Origin: Magicicada septendecula
Taxonomy: Eukaryota > Arthropoda > Insecta > Hemiptera > Cicadidae
Reading direction: 5' to 3'
Length of the DNA stretch: 64,000 bases
Assembly (NCBI GenBank): GCA_034769895.1
Contig: CM068372.1
Coordinates: 374,747,258-374,811,257, forward strand
This document shows positions 14,344 to 26,342 of this stretch, in pieces. A program made the position numbers and the translations under genes. The stretch's first letter is position 1. Every line of letters begins with the position of its first letter. The notes beneath the pieces were generated by a model. It did no database searches. It had not been told where the DNA came from and was given only the letters and a program-made list of their open reading frames with translations.

Positions 14344-16320
14344 AAAGTAGCAGAAGAGGTAGTTGGGGGAAAACTAAAGAAGGATGTTGAATAGTTTGAT
14401 GATAACTGCCTTGAGGCAGTACAAAAGGAAAACAGTGACCGGCTTAAGATGCTACAGAAAGAAACAAGAAATGCTCGAGAACAATATCGAAAGAGCAGGA
14501 GGAAGGCATCAAAGCTTTGTAATGAGAAGAAGAGAAAATGGGTGAGGAAGCAGATGGAGCATATGGAGAAGATGAGAGAAAAAAGAAAAAAGGAAATTCT
14601 AGTAGGCTGTGAAAATAAAAATAAAGGGTATCAGTCACAAGCTAAGCTACTCAGAGATAAGGAGAACAACCTGATAGGTGATGAAATGAGAAGATTAGAG
14701 CGATGGGCAGAGCATTTTGAAAATATATGTAAAGATGAGAGTATAAAGGAAGATGCCCCAGTATATACAATAGGAAACTATGAATCGATAGAACCCCCAA
14801 CGTATGATGTGGTGGAGCAAGTGATTGCTAAAATGAAAAATAACAGAGCTCCTGAAGAAGACAGCCTAGTAATTGAGTTGTTCGAGTATGGAGGGAAATC
14901 ACTAATAAATAAGTTGCACAGATTGATTTGCTATATATGGGAGGAAGAAGTTATGCCAGAAGATTGGAACATGGGTCTCATCATTCCTGTATTTAAGAGA
15001 GGTGATAAGACCGAATGTAGAAATTATAGAGGTATAAAATTACTTAATGTTGCATATAAAATACTATCGAGTGTCTTGGCAAAAAAATTGAGTGTGATTG
15101 CTGAAATGATCATTGGGAAATGTCAATGTGGTTTCACACCTGACAGGAGCAATATTGTTCAGATATTTGTGATCAGACAGTCCCTTGATAAATGTAATGA
15201 ATATGACCTTGACTTTCATGTGCTCTTCATAGACATTCAAGAGGAATTTGATAGGATGAATAGGAAACAGTTGATGGTTTCACTGCAAGAGTTTAATATA
15301 CCAACAAATCTACTGAAATTATTAGCGATGACTACAAAAACCAGAACCAAAGTCATGTTAGGAGGACAAACAAGTCAAGCATTTCCGATCAAGACAGGAG
15401 TTAGACAGTGTGATCCATTGTCGCTGTTCTATTTAATTTGGTACTGCACAAAACCGTTAAAAATTTAGATCCAGGAGGTACAATTATTAACAGCACAAGG
15501 CAAATCCTGGGATATGCGGTGACATTGCACTTATTGGGAGAACCGTCCCTATACTGGAAGACGTTTTTGGAGAACTAGAGAGATTAGGAAGAAAAATGGG
15601 CCTTAAAGTAAAATATGCAAGCAAAACAAAATATATAAAAGTATCCACGTCGTAGCCAAGGAGAACCCCAATAAACCTCACCATAAACGATTACACTTTT
15701 GAAGGAGTAAATGAGTTAACGTTCCTTGGAGCTTATGTTAATAGTTAAAACAAGGTATCTAATGAAATAACAAAGAAAATAATAGCCGGGAACAGAGCTT
15801 ACTTTAGCCTAGTAAAATTATTAAGATCTAGTCTTCTCACCCAAGACACTAGCCTGAAAATGTACAGAGCAATGGTCAGGCCTGTAGCGACATACGGTTC
15901 CGAAACCTGGACATTAAGAGCAGTTGATGAGAAGGCTCTGAGGACTTTTGAAAGGAAAATTATTAGAAGAATCTTCGGACCAGTATGTTGTTATGGAGAA
16001 TAGAGGATCAGATCTAACAAGAAATAGACTACATTCTAAAACAGAGAGATGTCGTCCGATTTATAAAGTCCAAGAGAATTAGTTGGATAGGACATGTAGA
16101 AAAAATGGACAACCAAAGATTTCTCAAAAGGATAATGAAAGGCCGCATAGGTGGGCGCAGAAGACGAGGCAGGCCAAGAAAACGATGGCAAGACGACGTG
16201 GACGGGTGTCGGCTCGTGGAAGACCAGGCCACATGATCGGACTATCTGGAGGCGGATCATTAGGGAAGCCAAGGTCCATTCTGGACTATAGTGCCGGATA
16301 TGTATGTATGTATGTATGTA
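14344..16320 (+). pseudogene. RTE-type LINE, 5'-truncated, RT region nearly continuous
   Basis: The longest LINE coding relic here. The main frame, 14449-15468, holds a basic coiled-coil-like N-terminal linker (AREQYRKSRRKASKL). Then come WNMGLIIPVFKRGDK (about residues 173-187), YRGIKLLNVAYKILSSVLA, CGFTPDRSN, the catalytic-A block FIDIQEEFDRM (about residue 262) and GVRQCDPLS. The GVRQGD box has Cys for Gly. The YADD box near 15511-15526 is disrupted by a frame change. The C-terminal blocks follow to about 16230 (GRRRRGRPRKRWQDDV-like). A TATG repeat tail at 16300-16320 ends the element. An in-frame stop also lies upstream near 14385. The endonuclease domain is absent. It was inserted by reverse transcription and is now dead. 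Confidence 0.85.
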
Positions 16321-18215
16321 CGGTATACAAAATGTTAGGAAACGTTTACAGGAGGTAACTTGAATGTTTAAATTGAATAAGACGGTCGTGATAAATACCT
16401 GACAAATTATAAAGTATCGTTCCTCTCAGATAAAAATCTATGTATACCACACAGAGACACACACACCATCATCATCACGTATTACATACGGCATCATCAG
16501 GTATTATATACGGTTAATATAATTAAATATTACATTAACAAAAACAATTTCAAATTCCTGTATTGTTTAAATTTGAAACACTTTTATTATATAGTCAAAC
16601 ATTTTCTTAATAATTAATAGGAAGCAGTAGGAACACCTTCTGAAATCTCAAGACACGTAGATTCATCGTTTGTATTGAAGCTTAAATTCGTTAAAAAATA
16701 AACATAATTGTACAACAATGGTTATAGCAGTCTTTACGGATACAAACATTGTCAAACGTTTTACGTGTAGACCTAATATACAAAAATACAATAATATATA
16801 AGGCATTAAGCAATTAATAAAAAGTCATACATTTGAAAACTCGTCTTTATTTCATTAATTTATTATATTATTTCTAATAACATGAACGTAATTTGTTTTT
16901 TCTCAACACAATATTTGTATATTTAACGCATTATGTAATTAATAAAATTTCTAGCACGAAGGACAGGGTAATTAAAAAAATTGAAAGCTGTAAGCTGTAA
17001 AGCTTTTCTTAATAATGTACGGTTAGCTTTATTCTGGAACACCCCAGCCAATTGTCGCGGATCCTAGACCATGGTTTTCCAACTTAGAAGCGCCTGAGGG
17101 CCACACCGGTAGGCCGCATCGTAAGCTATCAAATTTAGGCATGTAACGTAAAAATACAAAATGCAGCAGACCTATATAAGTGTGAATAAGTAATACGAGC
17201 TGATTTACACATTTAGCGTATCTTACACGCCGCAACCTATATTATCCAGTATAATAATGAAGATATGAAAAATACATTGTACGTTTAAATAAATTCTTCT
17301 TTGTAAAAACCGAGTTCGATTTGCTGCAGCCGCTAAAGATATCCACATCGAGTCGAAAGAAGCACTTAAACGTAACTTTGTATAACAGATGCGACTGGTT
17401 ACGAATCAAGGACAACACATCGGACAAACACGTCTGTTTAGTCTAGACAAAGAGTTTGCAGTTACATTTTAAGTGCAGTTTTATTGAACTTCTTATTGTT
17501 TACATCTGTTGAAAGCTGATAATGTGAAATACGAGCATTTTATATACAACACTTGTCGAGGAAAGTTATTAGTAACAGAGCAAGGTAAATGAAACCTTGG
17601 CCAATTAAATAAAACAGCTTTTTAATGACCTCAGCATCTTAATATCTTAATACTCTCCTAAAAAAAAAAACATTGCTAATAGGTGATAAATGAAAACAGT
17701 TTCACTGATTAGCATATTAGTGTCGGAGGAGCCGACAGTAAGTGAGTACTGTACGTGTACGTGTATTATTATAACGTAGAGCAGAGCGGATAGCGTCAGG
17801 CCGGGCGACGACCCAAGTCGGCAGTGACTTCATTTTATAGCCAATAACTCTGCTGCCTTTCTCTCCGCTAATTTATTGCGAACGCATCTCGGCATTACGG
17901 TAAATTGCAGTACTATTTACGTAAGAAATAATACGTACTTGGTAGAGATACGATGGCGGTCAGCGCACAAAGCAGTCAGATCCATCTGGGAGTAAAACAC
18001 TGTTACGACCGCCTCATAAACTCGTGAGTTCGATTCCACCTCGTCCAAAAGCGGAAACTTTAAATATTCCGATTTATAGTTACGTTTACCACCCATTTAT
18101 TTCTCGCTGATCTACGGAAAATGCTAGATTTTAACGATTTAGTGAGATTAGTTTCATCAACTGATGGAAATAATATCATTGTTAGCCTCTAGGGGAATTG
18201 CGATTTATTTTATCG
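16321..18215. other. No gene seen; possible ancient DNA-transposon edge and SINE-like B box
   Basis: AT-rich. A stretch at 17040-17120 resembles the ends of some hAT-type non-autonomous elements. A GTTCGATTCC motif at 18031-18040 resembles a Pol III B box. Neither is well enough supported to call. Confidence 0.3.
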
Positions 18216-18440
18216 TACGACGCGACGGTCGTATGGACCGTCGTGTTGTACAGTGGATACAGAATAACTGACACTAGATAAAGTCGCTAGATACAACTTT
18301 AATATTGTAGTCTGAAATAGACAATGACGCTCTTATACAATTCTTCAGGATAAAATTTCTCCAACTCACAACAATTCACCTTGTTAACAGTGTCCTACTA
18401 ATTCACACTTACGCCGCAATAAGCCGCAAGTCACAATAAC
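18216..18440 (+). mobile_element. Degenerate LTR fragment related to the solo LTR at 29.1 kb
   Basis: The start (CGACGGTC...GTCGT...GTACAGTGGA) follows the same order as the first 50 bases of the 29103-29575 LTR. The following AT-rich stretch with AAGTCGCTAG and GCCGCAATAAGCCGC words is also comparable. It is diverged and lacks a clear right end. Confidence 0.45.
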
Positions 18441-18481
18441 GCACTGTAATGTTGTTTAAGGCAAAATCAGTGTAAACTAGA

Positions 18482-18972
18482 ATGAGAAGTTTATTCAAAA
18501 GTCACGATTTAACAATAAACACAAAGATGAGACTTGTATACTGCTACGTATTATTCTCGGTCCTCTTGTACGGTGTAGAATCTTGGACTTTGACTGAAGC
18601 CAAAACCAAAAAATTGGAATCTTTCGAAATTTGGCTTTACCGTAGACTACTGAGCATTTCATGGACAGCACATATAACTAATGTTGAAGTTCTTAGAAAG
18701 ATGAAGAAAGAAAGGGAAGTTAAGAAAGCTTCAGTATCTGGGACATCTTATGAGAAATCAACAGAGATTTTACTTATTGCAGTCCATACTACAAGGAAAA
18801 GTACTTGGAAAGAGAGGAGTTGGGTGAACTAGACTATGATGGCTGAGAAATTTAAGGACCTGGTTTGGCATGAATACAGCTGACTTATTCCGTGCAGCAG
18901 TACAGAAAGTTAAAATAGTCTGTATGATATCCAACATCCGAAACGGATAGGAACTATCATAAGAAGAAGAAA
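18482..18972 (+). pseudogene. RTE-type LINE 3' fragment
   Basis: A 116-codon open stretch begins with LFKSHDLTINTKMRL and YCYVLFSVLLYGVESWTL, then LESFEIWLYRRLLSISW and TNVEVLRKM. These are the conserved post-RT blocks of RTE-type LINEs. The frame breaks near 18760 and continues with WKERSWVN-like blocks. It ends in an AAGAAGAAG run at 18960-18971. The RT core and endonuclease are missing. Confidence 0.75.
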
Positions 18973-19215
18973 TATTGTTGGCCGGAAAACTAAACTCAAC
19001 TCCGCTTGCAAGTCCAGTACTTATACCCAGGCTATGTGGCACTGTAATGAGCAGTCTAGCACCGTCTGGTAGGGTGTCACGTAATTCTACGGCGCGCACT
19101 ATACGTGCAAAGCGTCACGCGGCCACACGCCCTCAGCGTAGCATATGTTGTTCTGTTTACTTTGTCCATAGAAAATATAAAACACTTCCTTCTTATTGAA
19201 ACCGACAAGTAAAGA

Positions 19216-19700
19216 AGAATCACAGACACCAGCCTTACTTATGCTCTGCTCTTTTCTTCAGCTCTCAATATCTTTGACCACATTTCAGATTATCCAAAAT
19301 TTCCCTCCTCTTCCTTTCTGTATCTCTCTTCCTTCAATCGTTCCTTCTGGGTACTATTGTGTATCGCTATGTACTGTTTATCCACTTTTTCTTCCTACTT
19401 TTTGTTTCACAATTATCTTACGAGGACCCTCACCAGCTCTCCTCATCACCTACTCGTTAGTCACTACGTCACTGCAGCTGACTTTTAGTATCCTTCTCCA
19501 CGCCCGCATTTTAAAATCCTCCAAGTTTTTATCAGTTTATTTCTTTTTTCTTCAATTTTCATGATTCTGCACCACATGGGACTAATAATACCGCTCTACA
19601 CATAACACTCTGCAAGACGCTTTGACTAAGTGGTATCCTTTTTTTTGGAATCAGTTTAAATTGCTGCTGCTGCTTTTCCATTTGCTATTCTGCTTTTGTG
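19216..19700 (-). pseudogene. RTE-type LINE C-terminal relic, minus strand
   Basis: On the minus strand the block reads FKMRAWRRILKVS, then VVTNE and MRRAGEGPRKIIVKQKVGRK near 19400-19540. A YRKEEEGN block lies near 19300. The order matches the post-RT region seen at 18482-18832. Stops are frequent. Confidence 0.6.
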
Positions 19701-19754
19701 CAGCTTATAAGCTTATACTTAACTTCAGTTATCTTCCGAAATATTTAAAAGTGC

Positions 19755-21161
19755 TAATCAGCTAATCTTCCTGCGGAGCATTTCAAAAACGATGGCCCAG
19801 AGCTGGTTAAAACCCTTCAAGACCTTATCATTGATATATGGATAGAGAAGAAACTGCCAGCAGCCTGGCAGAAGACAGTTATATGTTCGGTTTACACTTG
19901 GCTGTAACAATTATAGAGGCATTTCTCATCTCCCTGTGGAGTATAAAATAATGTCCCATATATTGTATCACAAACTGCTTCCACATGCTGGTCAGGTGAT
20001 TGGTCGATATCCGTGCGGATTTAAAAGAGAGAAATCGACAACAGGCTAAGTTTTCACACTCCGACAAATTCTGGAGAAAGTTACGGAACATAAGCTACAA
20101 ACCCATTACCTCTTCATAGAGTTCAGAAATGCATACGATAGGATTGGTAGACAAGAACTTTATACAGCTCTTGAAGAACTAAGAATACCAAAGAAATTAA
20201 TAAGATTGTGCAGGATGACAATGCTGACAGTGAATGGCATGGTGAGGATCCAGAATTACTTATCAGGAGAGTTTGACTATGGAAAAGGAGTCTCCAAGGC
20301 GATGCTCTTGCACGCCTCCTCTTCATTCTTGCCTTAGAAAAAGCTATGAGAAATGCTGAAATAGATTCCTCTGTGACTGTATTCAACAGGTTGGTGCAGG
20401 TCCTGTGATACGCCGATGACCTGGATATAATCGGGTCCCTTCGAGCAGTCACTGAAGCCTTTCTTCCTCTTTAAGGTCCCGCAAGGAGGCTGGGTCTCAT
20501 AATAAACGAAAGCAAGACAAAATACATGGTCACAGGAGAGGAAGCTAGGGAAGGAGAGCAGATCAAAATTGGTATCCATTCCTTTGAAAAAGTCAACAAC
20601 TTTATTTATTTAGGATTCCAAGTTAACTCCGATGGGGAAACGACAGAAGAAATAAAGCGAAGAATCACCTCAGCTAATAGGTATTTCTTTGGTCTCAGAC
20701 CCTTGTTCCAGAACAGAACAATTGCCAGGAGCATCAAGCTGCTTCTGTATAAAACACTGATCCGCCCAGAACCTATGGTTCTGAAACCTGGACCATTTCT
20801 AGAAAGTCTGAGTCAAGCCTGCTGGTTCATGAAGGGAATATCCTCCGCAGTATTTTTGGCCCAACATGTGTGGGAGGTGAAGAGAGAAAAGGACCAACCG
20901 TGAACTGAACACTCTCTATGGCACCAGGATAGTTGGTAGACTCAAATTACGTTGGGAAGACGGTGTGAATTATGATGCGCGCTATATCTTTGGGACCCGG
21001 AACTGGAGAGCAGCTGCACTTGATCGGGACAACTGGCGGAGACTGTTAAAGGAAGCCTTGACTCAGTAATGGGTTGTCGCGCCGGTGAAGAAGAAGAAGA
21101 AGAAGAAGAAGAAGAAGAAGAAGAAGAAGAAGAAGAAGAAGAAGAAGAAGAAGAAGAAGAA
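19755..21161 (+). pseudogene. RTE-type LINE, 5'-truncated, with long (GAA)n tail
   Basis: Frames give LVKTLQDLIIDIWIEKKLPAAWQKTVICSVY (19800-19890), a damaged catalytic-A region near 20120-20150, and ALEKAMRNAEID (20333-20370). The YADDLDIIGSL catalytic box is near 20412-20440 and RRLGLIINESKTKYM near 20480-20525. A continuous stretch, 20526-20903, holds VNNFIYLGFQVNSDGETTEEIKRRITSANRYFFGL. The last 75 bases before the tail (21020-21086) match 51471-51522. The tail is 25 GAA repeats, 21087-21161. Several stops and indels make it dead. Confidence 0.82.
21087..21161. repeat. (GAA)n, 25 units, LINE tail expansion
   Basis: Perfect GAA run directly joined to an RTE 3' end. The same junction (GTCGCGCCGGTGAAGAAG) recurs at 51510-51530 with a short run, so the array grew from the element's own tail. 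Confidence 0.95.
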
Positions 21162-21585
21162 TCAACTATACTAGCTTCCCTGAAACGATGGTCTTCACTT
21201 GCCCCCTTAAATGAATATTCTTATTATTTTGAATATATTGAGGTTTATTTTTGTACCTTTGCCACCTAATCGTTACACTTATTTTGTCTAAAATTCTCTG
21301 AAACTCGTTAATTGTTACATTCCGACCCTTATTCGTTGCCAATGCTGCCTAATCGTCTCAATGCTGATTTTATTTTACCTTTTCACCAACTAGGGACACA
21401 CACAATCAGTCTCTCACATCCATCCGTCCATCTACAGCCTACTGTCGTCTCTCACGCCAAAGTTCCTGTTGTTCCAATCGTGTACGTCCTCCTTCCACAA
21501 TCTCCAGTCTCCGTCTGTTTTTAGGAACCCATTTTAACAACTTTTTATTACAGTTCGAGCAGACAACACGTGAGTCGCTTCTTAC

Positions 21586-22306
21586 TTGTGGTGTATAAAA
21601 TTGTTTGATGATATGGCTGTAATCCAGGCTAATGGGAATGCACTGCAGAAACGTTTATATGGCCTGCAACAGATAAGTAAGGGATATAATTTAAAAATCT
21701 CAATTGCAAAAACAAACGTTACGGCTTTTTGTCGAAAATACTCCATTCGATCTAAAATTATGTTGAATGACCAGTTCATAGAACAGGTCTCTAAATTCAA
21801 TTACCTTGGTTGTACTCTTTCTTATAGAGGTAGTGATGATCTCAGCAATAAACTAGGCAGGTTCCAAACTGTATGTGGAATACTGAGAAGGACATTGAAA
21901 AGGAAAGCTAGACAAGAGGCGTGTATCAAATTCTATAAGACCATGGCAGTAACAGCACTGCTGTATGGATGCGAGACCTGGACTATAAGGAAGAAGGACT
22001 GGTGCCAATTACACGCTGCAGAAATGAGCTGTTTGAGATCGGTAAAGGATATACGCGACTCGATCATATAAGAAACGAGTATATTAGACGAGAACTTTAT
22101 ATAGTTTTCCTAAATAATCTCATTCAGAATTATAGAAATTGCTGGAAACAACATCTAGAAAGAATGGACAATACCCGCTTTCCAAAGTTGGCTTATGAGT
22201 ATGAGCCGGTCGGAAGAAGATCTGTACGTAGGCCAGTTACAAGACGGCGGGAGTCATGAGATCGGATTAGGAGAAATCCTATCACTGAAATGATGATGAT
22301 GATGAT
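21586..22306 (+). pseudogene. RTE-type LINE 3' fragment with (GAT)n tail
   Basis: A 161-codon frame from about 21586 carries FDDMAVIQ (a modified YADD-type box), then YNLKISIAKTNVTAF, VSKFNYLGCTLSYRG, KFYKTMAVTALLYGCETWTIRKKD and AAEMSCLRSV. A shifted frame (21969-22259) continues with LDHIRNEYIRRELY, NCWKQHLERMDNTRFPKLAYEYEPVGRRSVRRP. A 3' hairpin (22263-22285) and GAT repeats (22289-22305) finish it. Only one main frameshift (about 22045) and one stop separate it from a clean reading, so it is among the younger RTE copies here. Confidence 0.82.
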
Positions 22307-23351
22307 CAAAATTATTTTATGTTCATGGATTTCCTCCTGTTATGTTTATCTCCACCGCACTGTAGCCTGGACTCCCCAAGGACACTTACACTGTTTGGGA
22401 CGTTCGTGAGTTTATTTGATTTGTCTCCCAAGTTTCGGAGCCGCAGGTGAGTAAGCTTTCTAATTGTTGGTTTTGGTGTATTTTGCCACACCAAAGCACA
22501 GAATTCAGCTACCCTGTTACAATTTTTCCTTGTTTTATTTTGCCGATTGTATTTTCATGACTCTACTATCTTTTGTTAATGTCATGCCTAATGTTGCGTT
22601 AGTACAAATGTTGAATAAGCTAGACGCAATTGTACACCATGGCTGTAAACCTTCCATTACTGCAAAGTATTGAGACACCTTATTCCCAGCTTTAACAGCA
22701 CTAACACATCACTCATAAAAGTTACGTGTATACAGTGATAAACTGTTTCTCAATTTCAATAAATTATTTTTTACAATTCCAAGAGACTCCAATTAACTGT
22801 CCAATTAGACGTCAAAAACAAATTTAATTAAAATGTGTTGCTTTTTTTAATTTTTTAACAATTTCCCCAACTATTTTGTAACAAATGAATCCATTTAACA
22901 TTACTGACCTAAAAAACTGTTTTATTTTATTATTCTATGTTCCATTATAACGATCACCTACTCAATTATTAATTCTTCATTTCCAGTTAATATAACTTTA
23001 TGTTATATTTGTAGGAATTAAATTATTTATTTTCAAAATCTAATTCCTTTTCAGAGGGTCTGAATTCACATATTTCCGTTGATCATTAATTGTTAGTTAA
23101 TATAGTGACACGAAAGGCTGAAGTCTAATTCATTGCGAAAAGAACCGTTTTCTTTCTGATCACAACTTGGAATGAGAGTATTGTTCGTATCAGTAGGCCT
23201 ACTGTCCCCAGATTGATCGTTTCATTTCTGTTTACATTACACGAAATTAATTGATGTGTGTTCTAATTGAAGACAAAGATAAAAGAAGGTAAAGATAACA
23301 GGAGGAGTGTGCGTTGGCGAAAAGACAACAGGAGGAAATTCATGTGCATAA
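22307..23351. other. No gene seen
   Basis: AT-rich spacer between two tail-to-tail LINE 3' ends of one family. Confidence 0.4.
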
Positions 23352-23535
23352 AACAATTTTCATCATCATCATCATCATCATCACTTCGTAGATAGGATTT
23401 CTCCTGTTCCGGCCTCATGACTCCCGCCATCTTGTGACTGGCCTGGCTACAGATCTTCTTCCGACCGGCTCATACTCATAAGACAACTTCAGAAAGCGGG
23501 TATTGTCCGTTGTTTCTAGATGTTTTTTTTTCCAG
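23352..23535 (-). pseudogene. RTE-type LINE 3' end, minus strand, same family as 22.2 kb
   Basis: The reverse complement matches 22150-22306: the CATCTAGAAA start, the GACAATACCCGCTTTC word, TATGAGCCGGTCGGAAGAAG, the hairpin and a longer GAT tail (23362-23382). It is very short, a strongly 5'-truncated insertion. Confidence 0.85.
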
Positions 23536-24492
23536 CAATTAGATATGTAAGCGTAATTAGATACAAGAATGTTGTTGGTCAAATATTTTTGTTTTCAGGA
23601 AATCTATGATACTAGACTGAGAGACGTCCTCCAGTTTTGCGTAGTCCATCGTCATAAGATTTGCTATCCTTTAGAGTTCATTAGTTCGTAAAACATATCT
23701 AGTAAATGTTAAAACATTTCAAGTGTTATACACACGTATAACGAGGAAAACAATAATCCACTTTCTAAATTATCTTATAAGAAATTTAATTTTTTTACAC
23801 TTTTTGAATAAGTTATTAAACTTATTACTGAAATAGCTTACTTATGTGTGGGGGGGGGGTTAAGTGGTAGAGAAGTGAGAGTTGGAGCATATTTGTGAAT
23901 TCTAACTGCGTAACCGTATAGTTTGACAGTTCGACCAGACCGATCATGTGACCGTGACAAACGCTTGCCTGGATTACACCTGAATTGGTGACAATTGTGA
24001 CATCGTAGTTGAAATTTCAATCATAATCAAACAGTTTTATTTACTGTAACGCATTTTTAACGAGTTGTTTGTGTTGTAAAGCAAACAACACAATAAGCGA
24101 CAACAAAAATGCGTTACTTTTGGCGCAACAGTTGAACCTTCGATATTTTAATGAAGCGTTTTATACAAAGCATATGCGTAAATTGAAGCACGTTATTGTT
24201 GAACTGGAGGATATAACGTGTAATTTACTTCGACTATATAGCTCACAATATTGCTCAATACAATTGCTCAATGTATAAGCAATCACTGAATTCAAATGAG
24301 CATACGAATTTCTATTAAGCCCACGTACATACAGAATTGACGAGGTTTCCGTCAATAATAATCAAGTCACAACCTCCAAGGACAATCGGCCGAAACCAAT
24401 TAAATATTATTTTGAATGATCATCACTTCTTTCACAGCACTTTAACAATTAATAATTAAATGCACTTTCACTTGTGAATAAACTTACTTTTT
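23536..24492. other. No gene seen
   Basis: Unassigned AT-rich DNA with a nine-G run near 23852. Confidence 0.35.
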
Positions 24493-24550
24493 GTTATATC
24501 CTCATACGCACGTTTCAGAGTAGTTTGCTCCTTCATCAGTGAGGTATAAA
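24493..24550 (-). ncRNA. Hammerhead ribozyme motif, intact core
   Basis: Minus strand, 5' to 3': helix I strand ending CCTCA (24540-24544), CTGATGA (24533-24539), helix II region (24517-24532), GAAA (24513-24516), helix III ACG/CGT around a two-base loop, then T and A (24506-24505). Helix I closes with TGAGG (24500-24504), then a bulged base and TATAA pairing. All strictly required core bases of a type I hammerhead are present, and the cleavage triplet is GUA. Helix II is weak (three pairs). Such motifs are known in Penelope-like retroelements. No endonuclease relic is visible nearby. Confidence 0.65.
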
Positions 24551-25651
24551 TGCAGAAAGCGTCAATGCACCAATTAAATATTTTAACACAGATGCCTGAT
24601 GTTGCGAGGACCTCTAGGTAAAGTCAAATCGTTACCAGAGACTGTGAAAAAATCACAACTCAGTACACTGGATACTTATGTATTTATCGTTATTTTTTTT
24701 TACTTCACTTCAGGGATTCGAAGATTTATTCTGCCCTCTTTGATACCACCGCTTGGTTAGTCTCTCCCTGTATCTCTCTCCTCTCTCATCTTCCTCTCGA
24801 TATAGCCTATAACGTTTATCAGTTCTGATTAATTTTGTTTCGTCCGGCTGCTCTAAGTTCAGTTTCCAGTAAAACGTCAGCATGCTACTATACAACAGTT
24901 ACGTAATATAGAGTGCCCACTATTGAGATATTGCTATAACTATTACTTATAGAGGTATTCCTGTATTGTTGCTACCGTTTTATAGTAGGTATATCAATAT
25001 TTAGATATATCATTTTTTATTGAAAAGTATTTCTTATTCTTCAATGTTACTTATACAACAAACTTCATATTGAGTGCTTCTACTTATTTATTGCTTTTAT
25101 ACTAATTTTTCAGTTTCGTAAATTTCTGTGAGTTAGAGCAAGAAAGGGAGTTTAAAGAGAAAGGAAGAGATCGGTACAGGCACAGACGCAACCGAGCCAC
25201 AGTACAAAAGCGGTTTCATTTGAATGCCAAAAACAAAATTGGTCATTAAGACACACTAGCCTCCAAGCAGAGAATACAAGAATGAGTGTGCAAAACCTGC
25301 TTTGGCGTATTATTTAATGAACGAGAATTCGTGCTCCTTTGTGTTGTTGACGAATGGGAAAGCGTTAACAGTTTTGAACTAATTACGGAAGATCAGAAAG
25401 GAATGGATAATTAGGCTGGCTTTTTGTAAAACCCCTCTCTCGCACACGACGGCACACGCGCACGCAAAATAATGCTTCTGAAGCGTGGTCACGGTATGTA
25501 CTGCTACTTATGTAAATCATTTTGACCGAGAAAACTGATTTATTTTAAAACACTTTATTTACGTAACATTGAGCCATAAACTGGTAACGCAACTGGAGTC
25601 GCGACAAAAATTTGGATAACAACGAATTTCGTTGGATGTTAACGAAACTCA

Positions 25652-25653
<2 letters not shown>
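24551..25653. other. No gene seen
   Basis: Unassigned AT-rich sequence. Confidence 0.35.

Positions 25654-25724
<71 letters not shown>
25654..25724. repeat. (CT)n followed by short (CA)n
   Basis: CT run at 25654-25716 continuing into ACACAC. Confidence 0.95.
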
Positions 25725-25725
<1 letters not shown>

Positions 25726-26068
25726 TACACGCATACGCGCGCTTGCGTACGTGCAGTTCGTAGTGTTATTTTGCACTTCAGCCGCTTCAGTATATTCTTC
25801 TGAGTTTAAACAATGTTTCGTCAACTAACTCGTGTCGACTCCCTTGCGCCATGTTGGCAGGTCACGCCAATCAGTTTTCCTTTAATCCTCTCAATTGTTT
25901 CTTGCGCATCATAACTTCAGTACTTCTCTTTCTTTTTCTTTCATAAAAAATTCACAGAACATTTATTCCTATGTATAGTCGACAGAATTGTTCTCATGTT
26001 ACTTAATATTAACATACAAATATTTAATATTGTTCTAAGGCTTTCACGGCCGGTGTCAGTTGTATATG

Positions 26069-26342
26069 AAATATCTACCGGGCTGTTTGGCCGTAGTCCA
26101 AGGTTTACATTCAAACCAAACGCTTCAGCAGCACCACTGGCTGCCATCTTCAGTGGATATTCGAGTCTACCTAACGCGGGGTGTCGTACGTCAGCCTTCA
26201 CCACAGTACTGTGGGCCTGACGTATGACACCCCGTGTTAGGTAGACTCAAATATCCACTGAAGATGGCAACCAGTGGTGCTGCTGAAACGTTTGGTTTGA
26301 ATGTAAACCTTGGACTACGGCCAAACAGCCCGGTAGATATTT
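26069..26342. mobile_element. Fold-back element with hammerhead motif in each arm
   Basis: Two arms of about 128 bases (26069-26196 and 26213-26342) are inverted copies with a handful of differences. The centre contains the 14-base palindrome CCACAGTACTGTGG. A related single arm plus centre lies at 63132-63285. The right arm on the plus strand holds an intact-core hammerhead motif. The left arm on the minus strand has the same motif with GAAG for GAAA. Penelope-like origin is inferred from the ribozyme. Confidence 0.7.
26255..26295 (+). ncRNA. Hammerhead-like motif, core intact, weak helix I
   Basis: CCA, CTGAAGA (26258-26264), T, helix II GGCA/TGCT (one G-U pair), GAAA (26285-26288), helix III AC/GT without a loop, T as the cleavage base, then TGG pairing with CCA. 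Required core bases are present, but helices I and III are only three and two pairs, so activity is uncertain. Confidence 0.5.

Noticed and set aside
17040..17120. hAT transposon end
   Set aside because: Resemblance to terminal phrases of hAT elements is loose, and no partner end or 8-base duplication was found.
18020..18045. tRNA gene or SINE around GTTCGATTCC
   Set aside because: Only a B-box-like word; no matching A box or cloverleaf could be built.
21069..21269. Poly-Glu frame at 21.1 kb
   Set aside because: It is the (GAA)n tail of a LINE.
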